From assembly GCF_027186265.1 (NCBI RefSeq), contig NZ_CP114176.1:992001-1056000 (forward strand): DNA of 64,000 nucleotides, written 5' to 3'. This document shows, one piece after another, positions 35,101 through 42,772 of this stretch. Source of the stretch: Lentibacillus daqui (lineage in GTDB: Bacteria; Bacillota; Bacilli; Bacillales; Amphibacillaceae). The position numbers and the translations under genes were made by a program. The notes beneath the pieces were generated by a model, which made no database searches, had not been told where the DNA came from, and saw only the letters and a program-made list of their open reading frames with translations. The first letter of the stretch is position 1; each line of letters begins with the position of its first letter.

Positions 35101-36118
35101 TGCCTATTGGGATGTGCTGGTAGATGGCGAATCTGTTTTGGACAAGCCGTATGTAAACGGCGAAACAAAGCATAAGCTAACGAAAAAGTTGGGTTCGGAG
35201 CAATCTTTAACTGTTAAGGCAGTTGATTATGCTGGAAATGAAACCACAAAAGAAGTAGCTAAGTCAACTGACACAACGATACCGGATTTACATTTAAAAA
35301 CACCAGAATTCCTTGGAGTGGAAGCAACCGGTGAAGTAGAATTTTCCGGATATGTAACTGATAAATCAGGCATTAAAGAAGTGACTGTTGATGGCGAAAA
35401 GGCCAAACTCACGTATAACAAAGATAAAGACCGCTATGATTTCTCGATAACGGTCAAACATGATAAAGACGGATATTTCTTCAAATCTATTAAGGCAGTT
35501 GACAATGCCGGTAATGAAGCAGAAATTGGCCGGAGATATTTTGTCGATACTCAGAAAGCCAAGCTTGATGTAAAAGCAGATCAAAAAACAGATGCCGATA
35601 AAATAAAAGTCGATGCAACTGTTACTGATAATTTTGATGATATTCGGCTATATGTGAATGGAAATGAAGTGTATAAGCATGATCTATCTGAACCATACGG
35701 CATGAATGGTTTTGATAAGACGATCAAAGACATTGCGTTAAACTTGGAAGACGGCAAGAACGAATTTGAATTTAAGGTCGTTGATCTAGGTGGGCATGTG
35801 ACGAAAAAGACCATCGTGATCGAGAAAGAAAAGGATGATTCAGGTGATACCGAATCAACTATTGCTGTGATGAAAGATCTTGTTGATCAATATGAGGAAA
35901 ATGGTGATATCAAAAGTCACGATACTGCTAAACTACTAAACATGCAGTTAACAACGATCGGTTATTTTGAGAATAGTGGAGCAATGAATAAAGCAATCAA
36001 TCATATGAACACGTTTAAACAATTGCTCGCATTTTATCAGAATAATAGTCAACTAACTGATGATGCGGCTGAAACGTTAATGAAGCATGCAGATAATTTG
36101 ATTAAAGAATGGCAATAG
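32156..36118 (+). CDS. Large secreted subtilisin-like serine protease with PA and FIMAH domains
   Basis: 1320 residues. A signal peptide (about 1-24, ending VNA-A) is followed by an inhibitor I9-type propeptide (about 55-150) and an S8 catalytic domain with Asp190 (VGIIDTGIDPS), His256 (SMHGMHVAGT) and Ser580 (GTSMAAPHASG). A protease-associated (PA) domain is inserted between His and Ser (about 430-520). After that come an Fn3-like stretch (about 660-800) and several Ig-like or bacterial surface repeats (about 950-1230; TLVD-type DNAGN motifs recur). A C-terminal FIMAH-type helical domain covers about 1235-1320. There is no LPXTG anchor. The layout is like lactocepin/Vpr-type proteases. GGGGGAGG precedes the ATG. 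The sipW and tasA-like genes follow. Confidence 0.93.
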   Translation: MFKRISVVLLTALLVFSNFFYVNAAEIGEKTLKQNTEKKVDPDAKKLKETTDPAEKVRVIVELKQDAPIERATKKGTMFKRLQPTEKKQLQETAKQEQNTIKDKMKSKKIDADFLQEFTTVVNGFSAEVKQGDINAIKKISNVDTVHIVKEYKRPEVKPEMKYSKELVEAQKAWRDYGYKGEGMTVGIIDTGIDPSHRDMILSDDTDPALTEKSVKQTVKDDGLPGKYYTEKVPYGYNYMDENDEILDSAAGASMHGMHVAGTVGANGDEDDGGIKGIAPESQLLALKVFGNDPEMQSTYGDVYVKAMDDAIKLGADALNLSLGSPAGYVDSESPEQQAVKRATNNGVLVSISAGNSNKFAEGFYYPLASNPDYGVSGSPGVAEDSLQVASYENSYMDVDAVDYTIDGKADSAPYLSAGNTDPPEKTSFELIEAGLGTPEDFADKDVKGKYALVQRGGDIGFTDKALNAQEAGAEGVIIYNNTDGIVNMATDNAITIPQLFMLKNDGDKLAAALKDGKSVTLEFGGGKEKIDNPDAGKMSAFSSWGLTPDLDFKPEITTPGGQILSTLNDNQYGMMSGTSMAAPHASGGGALVLQRIDDKFGLDNKDRVTMAKNLMMNTTKLVELDGAFVSPRRQGAGLMQLHAAMSTPIMVTEAKTGEAKVALKQITKNKVTFELTAENMTDKAVTYDVKANAQTDQPVANGDDTLVAPNEFGALELDDVATVNGEDTSQVEVPANGEKTVTVSIDVSSVDKELSGVFTNGYWLEGFVTLTDPSDNNPKINVPYVGFKGDWDQAPIMDKPMWDNDTYYGMTGVVTSSGKDEDGNEAFDFLGENLQTGEMDPGKIAFSPNGDKVQDDALMILSFLRNAKEVKFNVLDENKKKVRTIRTESDVAKNYYDGGQGPMYDLSSSRKWDGKIDGKMAPEGKYYLQVESVIDYDDANWQSLEVPVVLDTTAPELTADFDKDTQTITVDAKDNAGGSGLAYWDVLVDGESVLDKPYVNGETKHKLTKKLGSEQSLTVKAVDYAGNETTKEVAKSTDTTIPDLHLKTPEFLGVEATGEVEFSGYVTDKSGIKEVTVDGEKAKLTYNKDKDRYDFSITVKHDKDGYFFKSIKAVDNAGNEAEIGRRYFVDTQKAKLDVKADQKTDADKIKVDATVTDNFDDIRLYVNGNEVYKHDLSEPYGMNGFDKTIKDIALNLEDGKNEFEFKVVDLGGHVTKKTIVIEKEKDDSGDTESTIAVMKDLVDQYEENGDIKSHDTAKLLNMQLTTIGYFENSGAMNKAINHMNTFKQLLAFYQNNSQLTDDAAETLMKHADNLIKEWQ

Positions 36119-36134
36119 AGACTATTGGTAAATG

Positions 36135-36182
36135 GTGTTCCACGAAATGGGTAAAGTGGAACACGCTATAAGCCATTTCGTG
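36135..36182 (+). promoter_or_regulatory. Overlapping alternative stem-loops upstream of sipW
   Basis: GTGTTCCAC (36135-36143) pairs with GTGGAACAC (36156-36164), while CACGAAATGG (36141-36150) pairs with CCATTTCGTG (36173-36182). The two perfect stems share bases 36141-36143 and cannot form fully together. The second stem ends just before the sipW ribosome site (AGGAG, 36188). No T run follows, so this is not a simple terminator. Confidence 0.6.
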
Positions 36183-36198
36183 TATTAGGAGTGGGATG

Positions 36199-36765
36199 AT
36201 GAATGTTAAACGAATCTTTAAGGTGATCAATCATCTGATAACGTTTCTATTATTTGCTGCGCTGTTAATAATGTTGCTAACAGTCATTTCAATGAAGGCT
36301 TCAGGCGGAGAAGCAAGTCTGTTTGGCTACCAAGTAAAAACCGTTTTGTCCGGATCGATGGAACCAGATATTCGGACAGGTTCGATTATTGCAGTCAAGG
36401 AAACGGATAGTCAGCATCCATTTCATAAGGGTGATGTGATCACATTTAAAACAAATGATGGCATGATTGTGACCCACCGCGTTATGCAAGTTCAGAAGAA
36501 AGATCAGACCTATATTACAAAAGGTGATGCCAATGATGCACCTGACCTGGAACCAGTAGCACAAGAAAATATTATCGGGACGTACAGCGGTTTTACCATT
36601 CCTTATCTTGGATATGTTATGAGCTTTACCAATTCTAAGGAAGGTGCGGCATTACTGATGGTGCTACCGGGGGTTTGCCTTGTTATCTATTCGATAATTA
36701 CGATATACCGAGCACTTCGACAGATTGAACAGCCTAAAAAGGAAATAGAAACAGAATCCAAGTAA
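36199..36765 (+). CDS. sipW: SipW-type signal peptidase I
   Basis: About 188 residues, with membrane helices at about 12-33 and near the C-terminus (158-178). The catalytic serine motif is VLSGSMEPDIRTGS. In place of the usual bacterial Lys the region GMIVTHRVM has a His, as in ER-type peptidases and B. subtilis SipW; GDANDAPD is the conserved third box. SipW cleaves and exports TasA-family matrix proteins, and the next gene encodes such a protein. ATG 36196 and 36199 are both possible; the second is better spaced from AGGAG (36188-36192). Confidence 0.93.
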   Translation: MNVKRIFKVINHLITFLLFAALLIMLLTVISMKASGGEASLFGYQVKTVLSGSMEPDIRTGSIIAVKETDSQHPFHKGDVITFKTNDGMIVTHRVMQVQKKDQTYITKGDANDAPDLEPVAQENIIGTYSGFTIPYLGYVMSFTNSKEGAALLMVLPGVCLVIYSIITIYRALRQIEQPKKEIETESK

Positions 36766-36803
36766 AAATCTTATGGGCGGAAAAATAAAAGGAGGAATAA
36801 TCA

Positions 36804-37391
36804 ATGGGTATTAAAAAACAATTGGGTATGGGAGTTATGTCAGCAGCATTGGGGATCGCATTAATTGGTGGAGGCACATATGCATATTTTAGTTCAAGTG
36901 AGACAACCAATAATACATTTGCTGCAGGGAAATTGGACTTATCTGTTCAACCTACAACGGTGATTGATGTAGATGAATTACAGCCAGGAGATTCCGTGAT
37001 CCGGGACTTTGAATTACAAAATAATGGAACGCTGGATATGAATAAAGTTTTACTGGAGACCGATTACAGTGTGATTGATGATAAAGGGGATAACACGGAT
37101 GACTTCGGTAAATATATTCAGGTTGAATTCCTATATAATGCCGATCAACTAAATGAGGTTATTTACGAAACAACATTAGCTGAACTAAAAGATATGGATC
37201 CGGAAGTAGTACATGATGAAGTATTCAGTCCTTTACTAGGGAAGAAAGGATTGGAAGCAGGGGATGAACATGATTTGGTTGTCAAGTTTAAATTTATTGA
37301 TGACGGAAAAGATCAAAACCAATTCCAAGGCGACTCCTTAAACCTGGAATGGACATTTAATGCACAACAGACTGCTGGCGATGAAAAATAA
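36804..37391 (+). CDS. TasA/camelysin-family matrix protein
   Basis: 195 residues. The N-terminus MGIKKQLGMGVMSAALGIALIGGGTYAYFSSSE is the SipW-dependent signal, with the TYAYF/S-S-E-T cleavage region, followed by NNTFAAGKLDLSVQ, the hallmark of TasA and CalY/camelysin (peptidase M73). The rest is beta-rich (DELQPGDSVIRDFELQNNGTLDMNKVLLETDY). TasA proteins form extracellular fibres in biofilms; camelysin has been described as a metalloprotease. The gene lies 38 bases after sipW with an AAGGAGG site. No tapA is present in this cluster; the large protease stands in its usual place. Confidence 0.9.
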   Translation: MGIKKQLGMGVMSAALGIALIGGGTYAYFSSSETTNNTFAAGKLDLSVQPTTVIDVDELQPGDSVIRDFELQNNGTLDMNKVLLETDYSVIDDKGDNTDDFGKYIQVEFLYNADQLNEVIYETTLAELKDMDPEVVHDEVFSPLLGKKGLEAGDEHDLVVKFKFIDDGKDQNQFQGDSLNLEWTFNAQQTAGDEK

Positions 37392-37418
37392 GATGAATAC
37401 AATATCCCACTAAAATCA

Positions 37419-37450
37419 CCAGGACTGCCCGTTAGCAATGGCAGTCCTGG
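37419..37450. terminator. Hairpin between convergent tasA-like gene and BCCT gene
   Basis: ccaggactgcc (37419-37429) pairs perfectly over 11 bp with ggcagtcctgg (37440-37450). Only weak T runs follow on either side, but the position between two convergent genes makes it a likely shared 3' end. Confidence 0.65.
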
Positions 37451-37469
37451 CGATTGCTTGTATGCAAAA

Positions 37470-38942
37470 TCATGATACTTCTTTATTCAACGCCTTAAAC
37501 AAGGCAAATAACATCAAAATCATTACAAAGGAAAATGGTAATGCCGCGATAATAATCGTATTCTGAATTGCCGTTAATCCACCGACATAGAGCAGAATCA
37601 ATGCTACAGCTGATTGGGAAACTCCCCAGATAATCTTGACATTATTCGGCGGGGTTAACGAACCATGTGTTGACTGCATCCCCAAAACAAACGTTGCTGA
37701 GTCTGCTGAAGTAATAAAAAACGAGCCAATTAGCAAAATAGCAAAAATGGAAAGGATGAATGATAATGGTAATTGATCGAACATATTAAACAATACAAGC
37801 TCTGTCGTGTATTGGGTCAAATCTACTCCGCTATTTTGTACATCACCTGCCGTTGTCCCAAATGCTGCAAACCATATTGAAGTAAATAATGTTGGAATCA
37901 CCATGACGCCTAACAAAAATTGCCGAATGGTGCGCCCACGAGAGACACGGGCAATGAACATTCCAACAAAAGGCGCCCATGCAATCCACCATGCCCAAAA
38001 GAAAATGGTCCAGTTATTATGCCATTCCCGATTGTCCCCTGTAAGTGGAGCTGTGCGAAAGCTCATTTCCACAATATGTTGCATATACTTTCCAAACGTA
38101 TCAGTAAACATATCCAGTATGAGCAATGTAGGGCCGACGATGATGACGATAACAAGTAAAAGAGCGGCAAGCACCATATTGGTATTGGATAAATATTTAA
38201 TCCCTTTGCTCAAACCTGACCACGCTGAAGCAATAAAGAGAACCGTTACCACAGCAATGATGACAAACTGTGCGGTAAAACCAACATTTATACCAAATAA
38301 ATGCGAAAGCCCTCCATTAATTTGCGCTGCCCCAAAACCAAGCGAGGTTGCTACACCGAATACAGTTGCAAATACGGATAGTACATCGATCAGCACACCA
38401 AGCGGACCGTTCATTTTTTCTCCAAATAACGGCTTTAATGTTGCTGAAATCAATCCTGGTTCTTCCTTACGAAATTGAAAAAAAGCCAATGACAGTGCCA
38501 CAATACCATACATAGCCCAAATATGTACGCCCCAGTGGAAATAGCTATAGGCAAGCCCTTCCTTAAATGCTGCATCAGTACCTGGTTTCTCTGTGGCAGC
38601 ATCAAGTGCATAGTTAAATAATGGCTCCGCTGCCCCGTAGAAAACAAGACCAATCCCCATACCAGCTGAAAACAACATAGCAATCCATGTTGGTGTTGAG
38701 AAATCGGGTCGTTCATGATCCTTGCCAAGGCGAATTTTGCCGTATGGACTAATGGCAATGATGATTGCAACGATGAGCATGACCGCCATCAACAGCATGT
38801 AATACCAACCGAATGTAGTAGCTACAAAATCCTTTATGTTGCCAGTTATTCGTTCAAATTGTGAAGGAAATGCCACACCAAATATCACGGCTAAGACGAC
38901 TATTACCAATGTTATGTAAAAAACCCTTGTAACTTTCTTCAT
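37470..38942 (-). CDS. BCCT-family glycine betaine/choline transporter (OpuD-like)
   Basis: 490 residues and 12 predicted helices. BCCT hallmarks are the glycine-rich GMGIGLVFYGAAEPLFNY on helix 3 (Na+/substrate path) and the tryptophan segment WTIFFWAWWIAWAPFVGMFIARVSRGRTIRQF on helix 8, where the aromatic cage binds the quaternary amine. It imports betaine or related osmolytes with Na+ under osmotic stress. The length and short tails resemble B. subtilis OpuD. Specificity (betaine, choline, carnitine or ectoine) is not determinable. It is monocistronic and divergent from the thiT riboswitch. Confidence 0.92.
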   Translation of the reverse strand: MKKVTRVFYITLVIVVLAVIFGVAFPSQFERITGNIKDFVATTFGWYYMLLMAVMLIVAIIIAISPYGKIRLGKDHERPDFSTPTWIAMLFSAGMGIGLVFYGAAEPLFNYALDAATEKPGTDAAFKEGLAYSYFHWGVHIWAMYGIVALSLAFFQFRKEEPGLISATLKPLFGEKMNGPLGVLIDVLSVFATVFGVATSLGFGAAQINGGLSHLFGINVGFTAQFVIIAVVTVLFIASAWSGLSKGIKYLSNTNMVLAALLLVIVIIVGPTLLILDMFTDTFGKYMQHIVEMSFRTAPLTGDNREWHNNWTIFFWAWWIAWAPFVGMFIARVSRGRTIRQFLLGVMVIPTLFTSIWFAAFGTTAGDVQNSGVDLTQYTTELVLFNMFDQLPLSFILSIFAILLIGSFFITSADSATFVLGMQSTHGSLTPPNNVKIIWGVSQSAVALILLYVGGLTAIQNTIIIAALPFSFVMILMLFALFKALNKEVS

Positions 38943-39138
38943 GAATCCCCCTGATAAAGTTTTGACATAGGATTAACAATAACAAAGACCAGCAAGCAAT
39001 GCAATGGGACATGTGGAGGGTACATGAATCCTCAACAAATAAAAGGTCAGCACCAAAATCTATTATTGAAATTAATGAATAAAAAGAGTGCATGATTGAC
39101 CGGCATGTGCTATGATGAGATTAAATAAAATGATAACG

Positions 39139-39238
39139 CAACCACAAGGGGAGCTTTAAAGCTGAGAGAGAACGTTATTGTTCGGACCCTTTGAACCTGT
39201 TAGTTAGCACTAGCGTAGGGATGTGGTGAGTAAATGCG
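39139..39238 (+). promoter_or_regulatory. TPP (THI-box) riboswitch
   Basis: The conserved core is present in order: aggggagctttaaagctgagag (39147-39168 region), then ggaccctttgaacctg (39184-39199), then the closing tgtggt (39232-39237) that pairs with accaca (39141-39146) as helix P1. It stands directly upstream of a thiamine transporter gene. Binding of thiamine pyrophosphate should lower thiT expression. Confidence 0.95.
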
Positions 39239-39289
39239 GATGGTTCGCTGGATTTATGGCTGCCCGATAAAAATCCGTATATTTCACCA

Positions 39290-39328
39290 ATGTCTCCCTT
39301 TTGGTTCGTTCTGAAGGAGGCATTTTTA
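39290..39328 (+). terminator. Expression-platform hairpin overlapping the thiT ribosome site
   Basis: atgtctccctt (39290-39300) pairs, with G-U pairs and one mismatch, with gaaggaggcat (39313-39323), followed by a T run ending one base before the ATG. The right arm contains the GAAGGAGG ribosome site. The same hairpin could thus both end transcription and hide the start signal when TPP is bound. Confidence 0.7.
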
Positions 39329-39329
39329 T

Positions 39330-39926
39330 ATGCGAAAATTAAGTTTGCAAACACTGATAGAAGTGGCCATACTTGCGGCATTTGCGATGGTGCTGGATCT
39401 ATTGCCATCATTGCGTTTTGGACCGTCGATTTCCATTTCTTTTGCGATGATCCCAATATTTATCGTTGCCTTTCGCTGGGGATTCGTAGCGGCCAGCCTA
39501 TCTGGTTTTCTTTGGGGACTTCTACAAATTGCGCTTGGTCAGGCATGGATACTTACCCCTACCCAAGCATTTATTGAATATTTTATTGCTTTTGCTTGTA
39601 TTGGATTTGCAGGGCTGTTTTATCACCAAGTCAAAGGGAACCTACAAAAGGGACACAAAGGACATGCTTTGTTATGGATGACGATTGCCATATTTGTTGG
39701 CGGGGCGACACGTTATTTTTGGCATTTTGTCGCTGGGGTTATCTTCTTTAAGAAGTATGCCATTGAGGCGGGGAAATCACCATTTATTTATTCGCTGGTT
39801 ACCAATGGCATCACCTATATCGCTGTCTCAATCGCCTGTGCGGTTATTTTGGGATTGATCGTTTCAAAGGCAGGACAAATCATCACCTCGGCGAAACAAA
39901 TAGGTCAGCAGCGAAGGGCAGGTTAA
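39330..39926 (+). CDS. thiT: Thiamine ECF transporter S component ThiT
   Basis: 198 residues with six predicted helices. It is typical of ThiT: AILAAFAMVLDLLPSLRFGPSISISFAMIPIFIVAFRWG at the start, then GLLQIALGQAWILTPTQAFIEYFIAF and the thiamine-site RYFWHFVAGVIFF segment with conserved Trp and His. ThiT captures thiamine outside the cell and works with the shared energising module EcfA-EcfA'-EcfT encoded elsewhere. A TPP riboswitch precedes it and a perfect terminator follows it, so it is a single-gene unit. Confidence 0.95.
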   Translation: MRKLSLQTLIEVAILAAFAMVLDLLPSLRFGPSISISFAMIPIFIVAFRWGFVAASLSGFLWGLLQIALGQAWILTPTQAFIEYFIAFACIGFAGLFYHQVKGNLQKGHKGHALLWMTIAIFVGGATRYFWHFVAGVIFFKKYAIEAGKSPFIYSLVTNGITYIAVSIACAVILGLIVSKAGQIITSAKQIGQQRRAG

Positions 39927-39927
39927 T

Positions 39928-39968
39928 AAAAGGACAGTCCTCTACCATTTTAGGGGACTGTCCTTTAT
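39928..39968 (+). terminator. Terminator of thiT
   Basis: aaaggacagtcc (39929-39940) pairs perfectly with ggactgtccttt (39955-39966), directly after the thiT stop codon, with A and T runs on both sides. Confidence 0.88.
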
Positions 39969-40014
39969 TCAATCCGGATTGTATTTTTCTATTTTGGATG
40001 GTATTGACGCCCTG

Positions 40015-40125
40015 TTCACGGTAGATTCCTCACGCTTTTTCTTTCCCATCGCCCGTGACCGCTCTTCTCTCGATAGATTCCTCCTATTTTTACTCTCCTA
40101 TCTGCCGTGAGAATCTGTAGCTAAT
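40015..40125. repeat. Imperfect dyad/direct-repeat segment, possible dispersed intergenic repeat
   Basis: tcacggtagattcctc (40016-40031) recurs in part as tagattcctc (40074-40083), and gccgtgag (about 40104-40111) inverts the first tcacggt. The segment is unlike its AT-rich surroundings and encodes nothing. It resembles scattered non-coding repeats in Bacillaceae, but no second copy is present here, so the call is tentative. Confidence 0.35.
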
Positions 40126-40224
40126 TATGATTTTGTATTTTGTTTATCTATATTGTATGTCATTTTTCATCATTTACCTGTTCGATTTGACATGGATGTT
40201 GTATACTGGAAGAGGAAATAAAAT

Positions 40225-40470
40225 ATTCGTGTAACAGACTCGGGTGTCTAGCGCAACTGTTCAAGAGGTTCGAATGAATTCTGGCTGATGTGCCTCTTTT
40301 TGAACACGGAATAATAGACTTAAAATGGAAGTTCGGTGTAAATCCGACGCGGTCCCGCCACTGTAAATGGTTGTTGCCTTTTAATCCACTGTACATAGGT
40401 TTGTATGGGAAGGGAAGGGCAACGGTAACCATGAGCCAGGACACTGCCTGATTCTGAAACACCATGAACC
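40225..40470 (+). promoter_or_regulatory. Cobalamin (AdoCbl) riboswitch
   Basis: Core elements are in the expected order: the ggtgtaaatccgacgcggtcccgccactgta block (about 40335-40366) with its conserved GCGGTCCCGCCACTGT, and the B12 box gagccaggacactgcctg (about 40433-40450). It leads directly into the corrinoid uptake and salvage operon and should repress it when cobalamin is plentiful. Confidence 0.95.
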
Positions 40471-40547
40471 TACGCGGATAGGGAGGTGTGCAACTTGGCT
40501 GGATGGTACTGCTTTGTCAAAAATAAGTATCCATCTACTGTTAATGA

Positions 40548-40580
40548 GTAGCACCCCTTTTTAATAGGAGGTGTTTTTTT
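40548..40580 (+). terminator. Riboswitch-controlled terminator before btuF
   Basis: gcacccct (from 40551) can pair with aggaggtg (to 40573) with one mismatch, followed by seven T residues. It lies between the cobalamin aptamer and btuF and fits the off-state terminator of the riboswitch. Confidence 0.7.
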
Positions 40581-40655
40581 ATTGCTTATCCATGGTTATG
40601 AGAGAAGACTGCTTTGTAGCGCTATTTTGTAAACACTAGGGGGGACAATACGATC

Positions 40656-41630
40656 ATGAAAAAGATTTATTTGGTTTTATTCACTGCTATCTTATTTTTA
40701 GGAATTTTAGCCGGTTGTGGAAATTCAGATGATAACGCTGAAAAAGGAAAGGATAATGCAGACAATACTAAAACAGAACAGACGGAGGAACAGGCTTTTC
40801 CGGTAACAGTGACCGATGGGAATGGATATAAATTAACCATTGATGAAAAACCGGAACGAATTGTCTCGGTTTTACCAAGTAATACGGAAATTGCTTTTGA
40901 CCTGGGACTTGGCGATCAAATTGTTGGTGTATCTGACCATGATGATTTTCCGAAAGAGGCATCCGAAAAGGAAAAAATCGGTGGGCTGGAATTAAATGTG
41001 GAAAAAATTCTTTCACTTGATCCGCAATTGGTGCTTGCAGATCAAACCAATGACGAGAAAGCACTTAAACAAATTGAAGAAGCGGGCATTCCGGTATTGG
41101 TTGTTGCCAGTGCAAATAACTTTGATGAGGTTTACGATTCAATTCATTTGATTGGACAAGCCACAGGAACACTATATAAGGCTGACCAGATTATTGATGA
41201 TATGAAGGAAAAATTAACTGCACTTAAGGATAAGGCAAATGCCATTGATAAAGATGACCAAAAAAAGGTTTACATGGAAATTTCCCCATCACCTGATATT
41301 TATACCGCTGGAAAAAATACGTTTATGGACGAGCTATTAACAATTATCCATGCGGAAAATGCTGCTGGTGATCAGGAAGGCTGGCCAAAAATAAATGAGG
41401 AACAGGCTATTGCAAGCAATCCGGATGTGATTATTACAACATACGGTTCATATGTGGACGATCCCGTTGCCGAAATAACCCAAAGAGATGGCTGGGAGGA
41501 TGTATCAGCAGTTAAAAACGAACAAATTTATGATGTGGACGAAGATCTGGTTAACCGTCCAGGTCCACGATTGGTTGATGGTGTTGAGGAACTTGGAAAA
41601 GTGATTTATCCAGATGTATTCGATGACTAA
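40656..41630 (+). CDS. btuF: Cobalamin ABC transporter substrate-binding lipoprotein BtuF
   Basis: 324 residues. The lipoprotein signal is MKKIYLVLFTAILFLGILAGC with the acylated Cys at about 21. The Fe/B12-type binding fold follows, with PERIVSVLPSNTEIAFDLGLGDQIVGVSDHDDFPKEA (a characteristic V-S-x-x-P-x-x-T-E and the C/D-D-x-P pattern). The position after a cobalamin riboswitch and before btuC decides the ligand as a corrinoid rather than a siderophore. GGGGGGAC precedes the ATG. The 3' end overlaps the btuC start. Confidence 0.93.
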   Translation: MKKIYLVLFTAILFLGILAGCGNSDDNAEKGKDNADNTKTEQTEEQAFPVTVTDGNGYKLTIDEKPERIVSVLPSNTEIAFDLGLGDQIVGVSDHDDFPKEASEKEKIGGLELNVEKILSLDPQLVLADQTNDEKALKQIEEAGIPVLVVASANNFDEVYDSIHLIGQATGTLYKADQIIDDMKEKLTALKDKANAIDKDDQKKVYMEISPSPDIYTAGKNTFMDELLTIIHAENAAGDQEGWPKINEEQAIASNPDVIITTYGSYVDDPVAEITQRDGWEDVSAVKNEQIYDVDEDLVNRPGPRLVDGVEELGKVIYPDVFDD

Positions 41631-42642
41631 GCGGATTACAGCGTACGGGATACTGTTTGTGATACTGGTTGTTTCCATGTTAATGGGCATTTCAATTGGA
41701 ACAGTTCAGGTACCTGTTACAACTATTCTGAAGACTATTTTTGCTGCTATCTCACATACATCTATCTCCGATTCGGTGGATCCGATGTATGAAAATATTG
41801 TGATGAATGTACGCTTGCCACGAGTTATGTTATCGGGAATTATCGGAGCCTCGTTAGCGATTGCGGGTGCAGCCTTTCAGGGATTATTAAGAAATCCATT
41901 GGCAGACCCGTATACGCTGGGGGTTTCCTCCGGTGCTAGTGTTGGGGCAGTGTTGACAATTTTTTTGCATTTATCATTACCGTTTTTAGGGCTGTATACA
42001 TTGCCGGTATTAAGTGTGGTGGCCTCGTTTTTGACGATTTTTTTGGTGCTCTTCTTTACCAAACGGGTCGACCGTAGTATGCGGGTGGAAACGATTATTT
42101 TGACCGGTGTCATCTTTAGTTCGTTCCTTGGTGCCCTTATCTCATTAATGATTGCATTAACCGGTGATGAGTTACGACAGATCATCGGCTGGTTACTTGG
42201 AAGTGTGTCCATGCGGGGATGGGATTACGTATGGATTATCCTGCCATTCTTTATTGTGGGAGCTGGTATTCTAATGCTGCATGCTACCGAATTAAATGCC
42301 ATGTCATTCGGTGAACAACAAGCGAAACATTTAGGTGTTAACGTGGAACGAAAAAAGATGAATGTGTTGATTGCAGGATCGATACTAACCGGTGCAGCCG
42401 TGGCGGTTTCCGGGACGATTGGATTTGTCGGACTTGTCATTCCACATTTTATTCGTATTATTTGGGGACCGGATCATAAGCATTTACTTCCATTATCCAT
42501 TTTAGCTGGTGCGGGCTTCCTGATCTTAGCTGATCTGGTGTCCCGAACGATAATTGCCCCGTCTGAATTACCGATTGGTGTTATTACTGCTTTGATCGGA
42601 GCACCTATATTTGCGGTTATTCTGATCAGGAGGAGAAATTGA
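41614..42642 (+). CDS. btuC: Cobalamin ABC transporter permease BtuC
   Basis: 342 residues with about ten helices of the FecCD/BtuC family. Signature segments are NVRLPRVMLSGIIGASLAIAGAAFQGLLRNPLADPYTLGVSSGASVGA and SGTIGFVGLVIPHFIRIIWGPDHK. It works as a dimer with BtuD. The ATG at 41614 overlaps btuF by 17 bases; ATG 41623 is an alternative, but the upstream GGAAAAG spacing favours 41614. The overlap implies translational coupling. Confidence 0.93.
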   Translation: MYSMTKRITAYGILFVILVVSMLMGISIGTVQVPVTTILKTIFAAISHTSISDSVDPMYENIVMNVRLPRVMLSGIIGASLAIAGAAFQGLLRNPLADPYTLGVSSGASVGAVLTIFLHLSLPFLGLYTLPVLSVVASFLTIFLVLFFTKRVDRSMRVETIILTGVIFSSFLGALISLMIALTGDELRQIIGWLLGSVSMRGWDYVWIILPFFIVGAGILMLHATELNAMSFGEQQAKHLGVNVERKKMNVLIAGSILTGAAVAVSGTIGFVGLVIPHFIRIIWGPDHKHLLPLSILAGAGFLILADLVSRTIIAPSELPIGVITALIGAPIFAVILIRRRN

Positions 42643-42772
42643 ATTTTTCGGGATTCTCCGCAGTAAGGTCGAAGAAGAACAACATGAGGCGGGAAGAGTT
42701 ACCGGAAAACGGGAAAGATCAACTAGGGCTGGTAACTTGCCTTTAGTTAAACAGAAAGGAAGTAGCAATAAC

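Noticed and set aside
37807..38478. 223-codon plus-strand frame inside the BCCT gene
   Set aside because: Antisense shadow of a strongly conserved transporter; no family features.
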